A stretch of DNA of 13,026 nt from an uncultured Clostridia bacterium (GCA_934277495.1 CAKQUI010000062.1:1-13026), one strand, 5' to 3'. Numbered from the stretch's first letter, positions 7,601 through 13,026 are shown. Translations and numbers: made by a program. The notes: generated from the letters alone by a model not told the origin.

Positions 7601-9145
7601 CTGAGGTCTGCCGAATGTCTTGCTTATGCCTGTGTATGCACTGCTCAGTGTCTCACTATTGTCGTCAGCTGCAGTCATAGATGCTTCCGCTGTATATCCT
7701 TTTCCTGCAATATCGTAGTTATCGTATATCTGCGATGTGAAAACGAATTCGTACTTTTCTATCCCTGCATCAAGTGCTGCCGGATCTGTGCTGCCTGAAT
7801 TGTTTCCTGCATTGCTGCTGTTGCTTTTAAGTGCGCACATATCGATATAAAGAGTGTCCACAAGGGAGCATCTGCTGGAATGTTCGATGACGCTTTTCTC
7901 ATTGAACTTGTCCGATTCGTCTATATACGCCGTACATAATATGCCTCTGCCTTTATCTTTGTCATAAGTTGTCGTCGGGTCGTAAGAATCTGACTCCCTG
8001 TAGTATGAAAAGGCATTGCTGTTCATCCTGTATGGTTTGAGAGTCTCCGTCGTTCCGTCCTTGTATGTGATCTTTACGGAAGACATCTTTATGACGTCTT
8101 CTGCATTGCTGGCTCCTTTGTCTGCCATTATCGCAGAGCCTTTGTCCAGCTTGACTTTGAGACGTTTTGCATCGAGTTTGCCGTCGCTGTCTGTCAGAGT
8201 CAGCGTCCAGTCTATCTTGTCTTTGCTGTCCTTATTGTCAGATGCACGCAAAGTCAGTTTCTCTGAAGATGTTACCGGTTCTTCCTTTTCCGGTGTCACT
8301 GTGAAGCTAAGACTTCCGCCAGGAGCATAATCAACAGTGTATGATTCTCCGTTTTTTAGCTCTTTTGATACAGTCACTCCGTACTGGAATCCTCCTGATA
8401 TCTCAAGCTGATCTTCTACATTTTCGAACTGCAGCTGCAGCTGATATCCATTTTCTTCAGTGTAGATGCCGCCGACACAGTCGATATCTCCATCCTTGAA
8501 GAAAACCACCGGTTTCTCAGGGTTCACCAGCTGATTGCCTGAAGAATCTTTTTTGACTGGAACCAGAGCATCCGGCAGCTCCATGTAATATATGGTTTTT
8601 TCCTGAACGCCCTTATCTCCGTCATGCTCGATGATCTCAGCCATGCGGAAAACTACTCTGAGACTGGCGCCTGTATCAACAGTACCGCCTTTGCCGCCTT
8701 CACTTTCAGGCTTGTAATAATCATCCTGTTTGCGTTTAGGGTCATTGGTATCCACGATCCTGTCCTTGCTGTCGTACAGCGTGGTATAAAAAAGCTCTTT
8801 GCCATCTTTGTCTTTAGCGACTATAGTGCTGAGAGCTTCCCTTTTCAGGGTATCGTCAGTGTCATCGTCACCTGATTTTTCAGACTGGGACGATCTTGTG
8901 CTCTTGTCGCTTCCTGAAACCTTGCTGTTATTGTCTTTGGTTTCAGAGGATGTGCTTTCTTTACTGTTTTCTTTCGTCTGAGTTCCCGTATCCTGCTCTG
9001 TCTGCTGCGTCACCTGCTCCGACGGACTTGTTTCCGTCGCTGCGGTACCCTCCAGCGCAGATGCTGACACAGGAAAAAAACAGGAAACCAGCATTATCAG
9101 GCTCAATGCCATGCTGATCCCTGTCTTCGAATGTCTTCTCCTCAT
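1619..9145 (-). CDS. Giant multidomain cell-wall-anchored adhesin with isopeptide-type domains
   Basis: A 2508-residue secreted protein. Residues 1-30 are a signal peptide (RRRHSK, hydrophobic core, likely cut after VSASA). Residues 31-98 are a Ser/Thr/Glu/Lys-rich linker. Residues about 99-1405 form a large N-terminal region of unassigned folds, with a Tyr/Asn-rich patch near 518-602. Four diverged Ig-like modules follow at about 1406-1630, 1631-1812, 1813-1972 and 1973-2127; the first three share an LDRDRYL / LDKDAYI / LDREKYI motif. Next come a Spy0128/FctA-like domain (2128-2249; candidate isopeptide residues K2132, E2197, N2245), a CnaB domain (2250-2340; K2257 or K2258, E2314 or E2315, N2336), a DUF7601-like domain (2341-2450), a Pro/Gly spacer, SAGTG at 2470-2474, a membrane helix (about 2479-2498) and the tail RRHRTEDKE. 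It is probably sortase-linked to peptidoglycan as an adhesin or pilus tip; the ligand is unknown. An in-frame TTG at 9166 is rejected as start, because AAAGGAGA at 9151-9158 overlaps that extension and is well spaced for ATG 9145. Confidence 0.9.
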   Translation of the reverse strand: MRRRHSKTGISMALSLIMLVSCFFPVSASALEGTAATETSPSEQVTQQTEQDTGTQTKENSKESTSSETKDNNSKVSGSDKSTRSSQSEKSGDDDTDDTLKREALSTIVAKDKDGKELFYTTLYDSKDRIVDTNDPKRKQDDYYKPESEGGKGGTVDTGASLRVVFRMAEIIEHDGDKGVQEKTIYYMELPDALVPVKKDSSGNQLVNPEKPVVFFKDGDIDCVGGIYTEENGYQLQLQFENVEDQLEISGGFQYGVTVSKELKNGESYTVDYAPGGSLSFTVTPEKEEPVTSSEKLTLRASDNKDSKDKIDWTLTLTDSDGKLDAKRLKVKLDKGSAIMADKGASNAEDVIKMSSVKITYKDGTTETLKPYRMNSNAFSYYRESDSYDPTTTYDKDKGRGILCTAYIDESDKFNEKSVIEHSSRCSLVDTLYIDMCALKSNSSNAGNNSGSTDPAALDAGIEKYEFVFTSQIYDNYDIAGKGYTAEASMTAADDNSETLSSAYTGISKTFGRPQSGNLYDSVSYSSNQYEGMPKSVQTTFSASNQNYYGNYYWMEFTPQHRYYPGSNHYQYENSTSANYYMNNYSFFERGGSLTGSYASFEKFDIGNSSRTTSWNFYGPRTYSEIQSGITNGSLGNLFDQSDLALQYQMKQVFSNMDSSKQLLLYRSNDKVDGRYVYIIIDPDTRETARKNYSSNGWSRFVKMQRENGSSYGTESAQPDRWKVHVFNAPGQNVDLKFKQSHGMVITEDQNTGGSATDSMLSSNTVYGKAPAYDQASVSYSGYGFGRNKASVMTGRWIDDKTIFWEFTCNTENWNGWNTSQLYVKVPKGQTLLIGDNSFTSDPRREIDGQTLVLSCVYAKTSGGGWYTINGSKTEQNVMKGADIKENSPGTTLTGDGVYFIGGSSAPSNTSYSATNGALQKYDGKHTCIGFFTRVDSGSIDEASSCQAELIANTGDVTEWGNGSGYYGFFPFKVKATGQMPWMPVTKSHTDTDLTSGSHGEDIKDTWKINASAYGTSQSTAGSDLIDTTYTGFYSGSWEAHDDMADSKAAGAGKKDISVHPAEYTKLRSMVIHAYGPGTNGQLFNIGTEDIGKAEAASDHKTTLTKDGLKLTLTYKGSMKDGFDVKIDGLKNVANLELEYDTAFNQKGFCDAAEEAGASKGEVYDLELKNGATCKSWGGSSQPVQSVTASRKITASLAMDKAVTAAPQYDEEHGGYEAGYRLDTQVGYTATDYVSIEDFLLGYKDSGSETASDKIYDENDTEAIGALAKAVDIKNLKIKVSGPGFDKDEEVYSGSVRNGQWSGGAENGWVLDFVYKPDKEFTEHPGSLYRIKLSRADGSQIPSDTLVSITYDMEAVVDGNDSFRDSKWYSGGDLTITNGGEAAIPYGVSTESWAAAASAVNRTPKEAVLKVDCGAGVSATFLAEQLVRKSSISEGSGNSRASWLVYNWTGTKGKGNITSTISDTLQYDIDEFTYKDPATGETVKLSAMTDESKKAELIGQLRYLLEKYTRFENINVYYTDTKPDEQGKNLAEKDLLMKSDLSFSGLDQSKTEKKDVTDSKGGSHSIEITTKQLQADGSDFGFEIKADKLDRDRYLAATYDTETDWKSFYEEIDKIYPDCNITTSIKNKAANDRGSEKEEVGNRIELIESGLSKSLKSSDAADGRSSWRIKANTGFSKETQLVIKDSVSIKTDDERIKKAAEAALKIDPASIVIKQDDKVIYSGQKVQADGWTDENITVSAEGRNLAVTVKNSKTNTVIDAGQDYIAEYDTVLDKDAYIANGGLKDDSAKLQNSAVMERGSASFKADAESEIKPDIPVEAEKTYDGNGADGEDTLTALWTVTGKTGSAGRSDFTLKDKVTADPEDEAVQNALSMSRFDITVRTGDDEAKHYTADSLPEDAKLDVNGDSFTLTFKKLPADTTVTVKYAVHLDREKYIEAGGKETGKLSLKNAFRVDAADGSYDTGSKTGELEVKKPFNKEGKVASKKADNGNPIIVWDFDVDLYSIYTEDELKSLHDITISDVLSPVLIADLESIKLTDAGGAEIPADVYTVTQKRNALAIQVSKPAEYPVLHLQLETECGASIDGLVNQADLRIDGTKITSSKTDDLGEITAVTQHGHIKSMKVPEYTPTAWKYLDNEICTKAGLFSFSIVQVDENGKVIEGGYKDTAENDENGKITFKKITYRDKPVEGSYYYQITETSEVAPYTYTLDDRVFTVRVDVQADGSQYLVTDVVTSPGQYDEVRFDNATVKVRDFTVTKKWKDGDDRSGFRPKAIIVYLLNHGERYEDMAVTLSEENNWTYTWHDLPIANGDYSVEEVPVRGYESDVDTKDWNSTVTNTAAKGSLLISKQVMGEADKDKKYHFEITLKESEDEDAAVYDLSGTFGDVTFENGRAGFDLGAGDYIHVYDLPAGVYYTVEEDDYTKDGFNTPEYTNQSGTIGKDDQMMVIVTNVKPDTPEKPGKPGNSGNTPHSAGTGDSSQMYIWGIVAMLALMGCAVTVLSRRHRTEDKE

Positions 9146-9150
9146 ATAAC

Positions 9151-9158
9151 TCTCCTTT
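9151..9158 (-). promoter_or_regulatory. Ribosome binding site that fixes the adhesin start
   Basis: AAAGGAGA on the minus strand, with 6 nt between GGAG and ATG 9145. It lies inside the stretch that would be coding if the upstream TTG at 9166 were used, so it argues for the ATG and for a signal peptide beginning MRRRHSK. Confidence 0.85.
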
Positions 9159-9211
9159 TGTTCCAATTACTAAACCAGTTATGTATACTGCCGATAAAAA
9201 TCGACATTACC

Positions 9212-9240
9212 ATTCTATGCTTTTTCCCTTGCAATGTAAA
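9212..9240 (-). promoter_or_regulatory. Sigma-A-type promoter of the adhesin gene
   Basis: The minus strand reads TTTACA (9235-9240), a 17-nt spacer, then TAGAAT (9212-9217). Each hexamer has one mismatch to consensus and spacing is ideal. The start site would lie near 9205, about 60 nt upstream of ATG 9145. The region upstream (9241-9300) is AT-rich and may act as an UP element. It includes a short inverted repeat GAGA-N5-TCTC at 9248-9260 just ahead of the -35, and TCCGG-A-CCGGA lies farther up at 9308-9318. Either could bind a regulator; nothing shows this directly. Confidence 0.7.
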
Positions 9241-9362
9241 GGTTTTTGAGATTTTTTCTCTTCGCAAAAGTTAGTTTAGAGTTATAAAAACAGTATATTT
9301 CAGGTTATCCGGACCGGAATCGTAACAAATATATTACAAAAATATTTTATTTTAATACATAA

Positions 9363-9402
9363 ACAAAGCAGCTGCTTACAATTACTGCAGCAGCTGCTTT
9401 GT
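9363..9402 (-). terminator. Terminator hairpin closing the helicase-NUDIX operon
   Basis: Perfect 14-bp arms lie at 9363-9376 and 9389-9402 (ACAAAGCAGCTGCT and its complement) with a 12-nt loop, 30 nt past the NUDIX stop. On the minus strand the stem ends in TTTGT followed by TTATG, a broken T-tract, so termination may be less efficient than at the other two hairpins. The rest of the 9146-9432 gap holds the adhesin promoter and otherwise AT-rich sequence. Confidence 0.75.
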
Positions 9403-9432
9403 CAACAACATAATATTCGATATTTACAAGTA

Positions 9433-9819
9433 TCAGAGCAGATCTTTCAGATTTTCTATCAGACCTCTGTCCGCCGGGAGCCAGTCTACCGAATCAAGCT
9501 CAGACCGTCCGAGCCATCTGGCGTCTTCGTGCTCCTTCAGCACCATATCCTCTGAAACAAGCTCACATATGAAGCAGTGCATGGTGAGATGGAACCTGGG
9601 ATAATCATATTCCACAGTCTCGAAAAGCTGGCAGACCTTTATATCGGCATCCAGCTCTTCTTTTATTTCCCGCAGGATTGCCGCCTCTGCAGTTTCTCCG
9701 GGTTCAAGTTTTCCTCCCGGGAATTCCCATCCGTCCTTGAATTCGCCGTAGCCCCGCTGAGTAGCGAAGATCCTGTCTCCTTTTTTTATTATAGCCGCTG
9801 CAACTTCTATCTTCTTCAT
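9433..9819 (-). CDS. MutT-type NUDIX hydrolase ((deoxy)nucleoside triphosphate pyrophosphohydrolase)
   Basis: A 128-residue cytosolic enzyme of the usual MutT length. The NUDIX box runs from G36: GKLEPGE, then seven residues, then REIKEELDA at 50-58. It matches G-x5-E-x7-R-E-U-x-E-E with the last Gly replaced by Asp, a common variant. The metal-binding Glu residues E51, E54 and E55 are present. The N-terminus (IEVAAAIIKKGDRIFATQRGYGEFKDGWEFPGGKLEPG) is typical of bacterial MutT-like proteins that hydrolyse oxidised or non-canonical NTPs to monophosphates and pyrophosphate; the exact substrate cannot be read from sequence. ATG 9819 is preceded by AGGAG at 9827-9831 (7 nt spacing), which lies inside the last codons of the helicase gene. 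Only 3 nt separate that gene's stop from this start, so the two are almost surely co-transcribed and probably translationally coupled. Confidence 0.92.
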   Translation of the reverse strand: MKKIEVAAAIIKKGDRIFATQRGYGEFKDGWEFPGGKLEPGETAEAAILREIKEELDADIKVCQLFETVEYDYPRFHLTMHCFICELVSEDMVLKEHEDARWLGRSELDSVDWLPADRGLIENLKDLL

Positions 9820-9822
9820 TTA

Positions 9823-12777
9823 CTATCTCCTGATCTGACCTGTTATGTATTCGTAGATATCACTTCTGACTCCGTGTTCCATCTGCATCATGAAATTCAT
9901 TATCGGAAGGCTTTGACCCTTGTCGTTCATGATGACAGTCTCTTTCCAGCTTACTGGGCGGACCCTGCCCATGTAATAAAAATCCGAACCTTCTCCATCG
10001 CTTTTCTTTATGAAAAGGTATATACGCAGTCCATTGTCACTGCTGTTTATTATCTGCTGTGCTTCCGTACTGTCCTCAGACACACGGCTCCTTGTCATCC
10101 AGCTGAATATCTGTTCATTTATAAATTCGTCTTCATATTTCGTACTTTCGGCGATATCTTCTTTTTTCCTGTATGTCACGAATATCGGACACGTACCGTA
10201 TTTGATCCTGTATCCGTATACCGTTGCACTGTCATCCCGCTCCCAGTTGAGCAGCCTGCATACATCCTTTCTGGAATACTTTTCATAAAGTACGAGATTG
10301 TCTTCATCATGGTCGCTGTACTTGTCTCTGTATTTTTTAAGACCATATGAAATGAGTGCCTGCAGTTCCTCGATGAATTCTTTTCTCTGCAGCCTGCGGT
10401 AAAATGCAGCTGCTCTGGAAAAACTCTGCAAATCCATACTGCTGCAGTCCACAAACTCTATATTTGAATATTTTTTCTGCTCCGACTGAGTATTTATGAA
10501 ATCCTTCCTCAGTACTGACATTGCCGATATGTAGTCGCTGTGTCTGCTTTTCATTCTGGTCTTTTCAAGCCGCTCACAGAAAGTTTCCTCGGATATCTCA
10601 TCATCTTCAAGAAGCATCTGAAGCATAAGCAGTTCATGAGGACGTTTGCCGTTCACAAGCAGAGATGAAACAAACTCCAGCGTAGCTGCTTCGTCCTCCG
10701 AAAAATCTATGTTGTAGTTTTTATCATATTTCCTTACGAAACTGTCGTATGTCCCAGAATAAGCTATGAACAGCATTGGATCTATCTCACCGTGATCATA
10801 AAAATCCAGTACCGTTGGTATCCTGCCCAGCCTGTCTTTCAGCTGGAAATACTTTTCTTTGAGCATGGTGCTTTTCGGTGACATCCTGTCTATTGATTCG
10901 AAGATACGCTGTTTGCTGACTTCATCGAAATGTATCGTCGAACATCCCGGTATAACCCGGCCGCCTTCCATAACATACCTGCGTATCGTATCCTTATTGT
11001 ATGTCCTGTCTCCCGACAATGCTATTGGTATCATGAAATTGTTGTTGTAATTGCCGATGAAGTCCAGCACTACTACATATTCTTTTCCCTCCGCTTTACG
11101 GAGACCTCTGCCAAGCTGCTGTATGAAAACCACCGGTGACTGCGTCGGCCTTAGCATTATCACCTGATTGATCTCCGGCACGTCCACACCTTCTGAAAAG
11201 ATATCTACCGACAGGATGTAGTCCAGGGCGTTTTCGCAGTCGTCGCCTGCAAGACGCTCGATGGCCTCTGCCCTTTCTTCTTCCGTATTTTCGCCTGTAA
11301 GCGCCATGGTCCTGAGACCTCTCGCATTGAACTTTGCAGAAAGCTCACAGGCTTCTTTGTTCCTGCTGCAGAAGATAAGTCCCTTGACACGATCTCCGCT
11401 GTGACCAAAGTAGTTTGCCTGCTTTATGACATTATCCACACGTTCATCTGAAGTCAGATACCTGAAATTCTCAAGCTTCTCCTCAGCTGACCGTCCCTCA
11501 TCAGCTATGACCTCAAGGTCCGTTATTCCAAAATAATGGAAAGGGCACAGCAGGTCTTCCTCCATAGCGTGCTGGAGACGAATCTCATACGCTATCTGAT
11601 GATCGAAAATGTCATATATACTTTCACTGCCATTACCCGCATCTCTTCTGTCAGGAGTTGCTGTCATACCAAGCCACAGCTGCGGCTCGAAATGGTCCAT
11701 GACTTTCCTGTAGCTCCCGGCTGAACTGTGATGTGCTTCGTCTATGATTATGGCATCGAATGATGAAGGGTCATAGCTTTCAAGGATCTCTCTCTTGCTC
11801 ATCGTCTGGACCGTCGCAAATATATAATCAGCATCATGTTCCTGATATTTTCCAGTTACCATGCCTGTAGACACTGCGCCGCTGAATACCCTTTCAAATG
11901 ACCGTCTTGCCTGGTCTGCTATCTGATTACGGTGTACAAGAAACAGCACTCGCCTGAATCCAAGTTCTCTCATAGCAAATGCAGAAGCGTATGTCTTGCC
12001 TGTGCCGGTGGCCGATATCAGCAGTGCTTTGTTTTCCCCTGCGTTGAATATCTTTCTCAGACTTGTTATGAACTTCACCTGCATCGAATTAGGCTCCAGC
12101 TTGTAGGATTCTATCGACGGTATCTCTGCAGACTTTGCCATCGCTTTCTGTTTCTGGATTATGCGGTTCTTCGTGTAACGGTCGTCGTACCTGTCAATGA
12201 ACTTTTCAAAGACCAGTGCTTTATGTGAATCCCAGAGTTCATTGAATTCATCTATGATATCCTTCGTATATTCTCCCTGGTCTGTTGAAACTATCTTTGT
12301 ATTCCACTCCCTGTTCACCGTCAGTGCACTCTGGGTCATATTGGAACTTCCGACTATGATACGGTACATCTCATCCTTGCGGAAAACATAACCCTTGGTG
12401 TGGAAGCCTTCCCTGCCGTCTTCAGTGATGTACATTTTCAATTCTATGTTACCGAGTCCTGCCAGGCGTTTCAGAGCCTCCGGCTCACTGAAAGTCAGAT
12501 AATCCGTCGTCAGTATCTTTCCCGGCACGTTTCTCTTTTCCAGTTCCTTCAACGTCTGCAAAAGAGGCGTTATGCCGCTCATGGTTATAAAAGCAACGCT
12601 TATACAGAATTCATCGCACGATAAAAGCTCATCTTCGACAGATGAGAGCACCTTGCGACCTTCTCTATAGCTGTTCGATATGAACTGCGGCTTGTACGCC
12701 AGATTCGACGATATCGTATGATCTATGAACGCAGTCCCCAGACCGTTTTCCAGATATCTTATGTTATCACTCTTCAT
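9823..12777 (-). CDS. HKD (PLD-like) nuclease / SF2 DEAH helicase / DUF3427-like fusion protein
   Basis: A 984-residue cytosolic protein. Residues about 25-200 are a phospholipase D-like nuclease domain: H126-T-K128 and GSSNMTQSAL at 143-152, followed by REWNTK, as in COG3886 HKD nucleases. Residues about 225-580 form an SF2 helicase core: motif I SATGTGKT (255-262), motif II DEAH (346-349), motif III MTATPDR (371-377), motif V region FSEGVDVPEI (527-536) and motif VI QQLGRGLR (553-560). Residues about 600-984 match the DUF3427-type region by architecture and by the late strand pattern (GYRIKYGTCPIFVTYRK). Expected activity is ATP-driven nucleic-acid translocation or unwinding coupled to phosphodiester cleavage. 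Such fusions are often seen near repair or defence genes; the true role is not known to me. A GTG at 12786 is an alternative start. ATG 12777 was chosen because GGTG lies 6 nt upstream, but neither start has a strong ribosome binding site, which suggests low or coupled translation from the upstream frame. Confidence 0.9.
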   Translation of the reverse strand: MKSDNIRYLENGLGTAFIDHTISSNLAYKPQFISNSYREGRKVLSSVEDELLSCDEFCISVAFITMSGITPLLQTLKELEKRNVPGKILTTDYLTFSEPEALKRLAGLGNIELKMYITEDGREGFHTKGYVFRKDEMYRIIVGSSNMTQSALTVNREWNTKIVSTDQGEYTKDIIDEFNELWDSHKALVFEKFIDRYDDRYTKNRIIQKQKAMAKSAEIPSIESYKLEPNSMQVKFITSLRKIFNAGENKALLISATGTGKTYASAFAMRELGFRRVLFLVHRNQIADQARRSFERVFSGAVSTGMVTGKYQEHDADYIFATVQTMSKREILESYDPSSFDAIIIDEAHHSSAGSYRKVMDHFEPQLWLGMTATPDRRDAGNGSESIYDIFDHQIAYEIRLQHAMEEDLLCPFHYFGITDLEVIADEGRSAEEKLENFRYLTSDERVDNVIKQANYFGHSGDRVKGLIFCSRNKEACELSAKFNARGLRTMALTGENTEEERAEAIERLAGDDCENALDYILSVDIFSEGVDVPEINQVIMLRPTQSPVVFIQQLGRGLRKAEGKEYVVVLDFIGNYNNNFMIPIALSGDRTYNKDTIRRYVMEGGRVIPGCSTIHFDEVSKQRIFESIDRMSPKSTMLKEKYFQLKDRLGRIPTVLDFYDHGEIDPMLFIAYSGTYDSFVRKYDKNYNIDFSEDEAATLEFVSSLLVNGKRPHELLMLQMLLEDDEISEETFCERLEKTRMKSRHSDYISAMSVLRKDFINTQSEQKKYSNIEFVDCSSMDLQSFSRAAAFYRRLQRKEFIEELQALISYGLKKYRDKYSDHDEDNLVLYEKYSRKDVCRLLNWERDDSATVYGYRIKYGTCPIFVTYRKKEDIAESTKYEDEFINEQIFSWMTRSRVSEDSTEAQQIINSSDNGLRIYLFIKKSDGEGSDFYYMGRVRPVSWKETVIMNDKGQSLPIMNFMMQMEHGVRSDIYEYITGQIRR

Positions 12778-12809
12778 GTTTCGCACCAGTTTCTATAAAT
12801 CGGATGTTT

Positions 12810-12837
12810 GTTATGAAATTAAAAATCAACGGGTCAA
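12810..12837 (-). promoter_or_regulatory. Possible internal promoter before the helicase gene
   Basis: The minus strand reads TTGACC (12832-12837), 16 nt, then CATAAC (12810-12815), with four or five matches per hexamer. It overlaps the end of the small membrane peptide gene and would start transcription about 25-30 nt before ATG 12777. The match is weak, and read-through from the upstream genes could drive the helicase equally well. Confidence 0.25.
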
Positions 12838-12909
12838 AGCCAATGCCCCATAAAACAAAATCACAGCAATTATTATGGCTCCGAGTATGTACATTATCTT
12901 TTTCTTCAT
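12826..12909 (-). CDS. 27-residue single-pass membrane peptide
   Basis: The frame starts at ATG 12909 and ends at TGA 12826-12828. It encodes MKKKIMYILGAIIIAVILFYGALALTR: a positively charged N-terminus (KKK), then about 19 hydrophobic residues, then a short TR end, so a single membrane helix is predicted. GAGG at 12917-12920 with 7 nt spacing is a good ribosome binding site. It begins only 2 nt after the upstream stop (12923-12925), so the peptide is probably translated right after that gene. The helicase ATG follows 48 nt after its stop. The length is below common gene-calling cut-offs. No Cys lipobox and no cleavage site follow the helix, so it is not an obvious signal peptide remnant. Function is unknown; it could be a membrane anchor or partner of a neighbour, or a small toxin-like peptide. 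Confidence 0.6.
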   Translation of the reverse strand: MKKKIMYILGAIIIAVILFYGALALTR

Positions 12910-12922
12910 ATATTTTCCTCAC

Positions 12923-13026
12923 TTATTTTACAAACTTTATTTTATATTCTTTAAGATTATAGCTTTGCCCAATAAATTCAGTTATTAACTTTTCCGCATT
13001 TTCTTCTGCCTTTGACAGCAATCCAT
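12923..13026 (-). CDS. C-terminal end of an unrecognised protein (cut by the window edge)
   Basis: The last 33 codons of a minus-strand gene, open to the right edge, end at TAA 12923-12925. The peptide begins GLLSKAEENAEKLITEFIG and ends YKIKFVK: a charged, probably helical stretch followed by a short strand. Amino-acid composition and the tight junction (2 nt to the next ribosome binding site) support real coding. The family cannot be named from this tail. A DUF4230-type C-terminus is one possibility, held at low confidence. It is the most upstream visible member of the operon. Confidence 0.6.
   Translation of the reverse strand, partial: GLLSKAEENAEKLITEFIGQSYNLKEYKIKFVK

Noticed and set aside
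9146..9166. TTG start giving seven extra N-terminal residues to the adhesin
   Set aside because: The extension contains the ribosome binding site itself (AAAGGAGA) and would place acidic and polar residues before the signal peptide; ATG 9145 fits better.
9577..10350. Plus-strand 257-residue open frame
   Set aside because: It spans the antisense of both the NUDIX and helicase genes, with a Phe/Tyr/His-rich composition typical of antisense translation and no family signature.
9823..12777. Assignment of the helicase-nuclease to the Mokosh defence system
   Set aside because: Mokosh combines PLD with an SF1, COG1112-type helicase; this protein has SF2 DEAH motifs and a different C-terminal region.
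1..13026. CRISPR array, tRNA, insertion sequence or phage attachment site
   Set aside because: No regularly spaced repeats, cloverleaf-like sequence, transposase frame or flanking direct repeats were seen; the inverted repeats present fit terminators.

Overview
The window (about 13 kb, moderate GC) looks like chromosomal DNA of a low-to-mid GC Gram-positive anaerobe of the class Clostridia, probably host-associated. The clues are a very large secreted, sortase-type surface protein built of isopeptide-forming Ig-like modules, strong AGGAGG-type ribosome binding sites, and at the left edge the tail of a fibronectin-III-like cell-surface domain of a type common in Clostridia. Genus cannot be named from the sequence alone. 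Except for the left-edge remnant, every gene reads on the minus strand, so gene order below follows transcription from right to left.

Right end (9433-13026, minus): an apparent operon of four reading frames. It holds the 3' end of an unrecognised gene (12923-13026), a 27-residue membrane peptide (12826-12909), a 984-residue protein joining an HKD/phospholipase D-like nuclease domain to an SF2 DEAH helicase and a C-terminal DUF3427-like region (9823-12777), and a MutT-type NUDIX hydrolase (9433-9819). The NUDIX gene starts 3 nt after the helicase stop and has its ribosome binding site inside the last helicase codons. A hairpin at 9363-9402 closes the unit. This looks like a nucleic-acid processing module, possibly in repair or phage defence; that role is inference.

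Centre (1619-9145, minus): one gene of 7.5 kb for a 2508-residue surface adhesin. It has its own well-formed sigma-A-type promoter (9212-9240) and a hairpin terminator (1534-1572). The order is signal peptide, Ser/Thr/Glu/Lys-rich linker, a large N-terminal region including a Tyr/Asn-rich patch, about four diverged Ig-like repeats, a Spy0128/FctA-like pilin domain, a CnaB domain, a DUF7601-like domain, a Pro/Gly spacer, and an unusual sorting signal (SAGTG in place of LPxTG) with a transmembrane helix and basic tail. No sortase or partner pilin lies in the window.

Left part (369-1343, minus): a 324-residue protein with an SseB-like N-terminal domain fused to a MacroD-type macrodomain, likely an ADP-ribose hydrolase or reader. 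It has its own extended -10 promoter and a leader with a small hairpin and a phased direct repeat. A 20-bp perfect hairpin (221-265) separates it from the plus-strand remnant at 1-185, and can terminate in both directions.

No tRNA, rRNA, CRISPR array, insertion sequence or integrase was seen.
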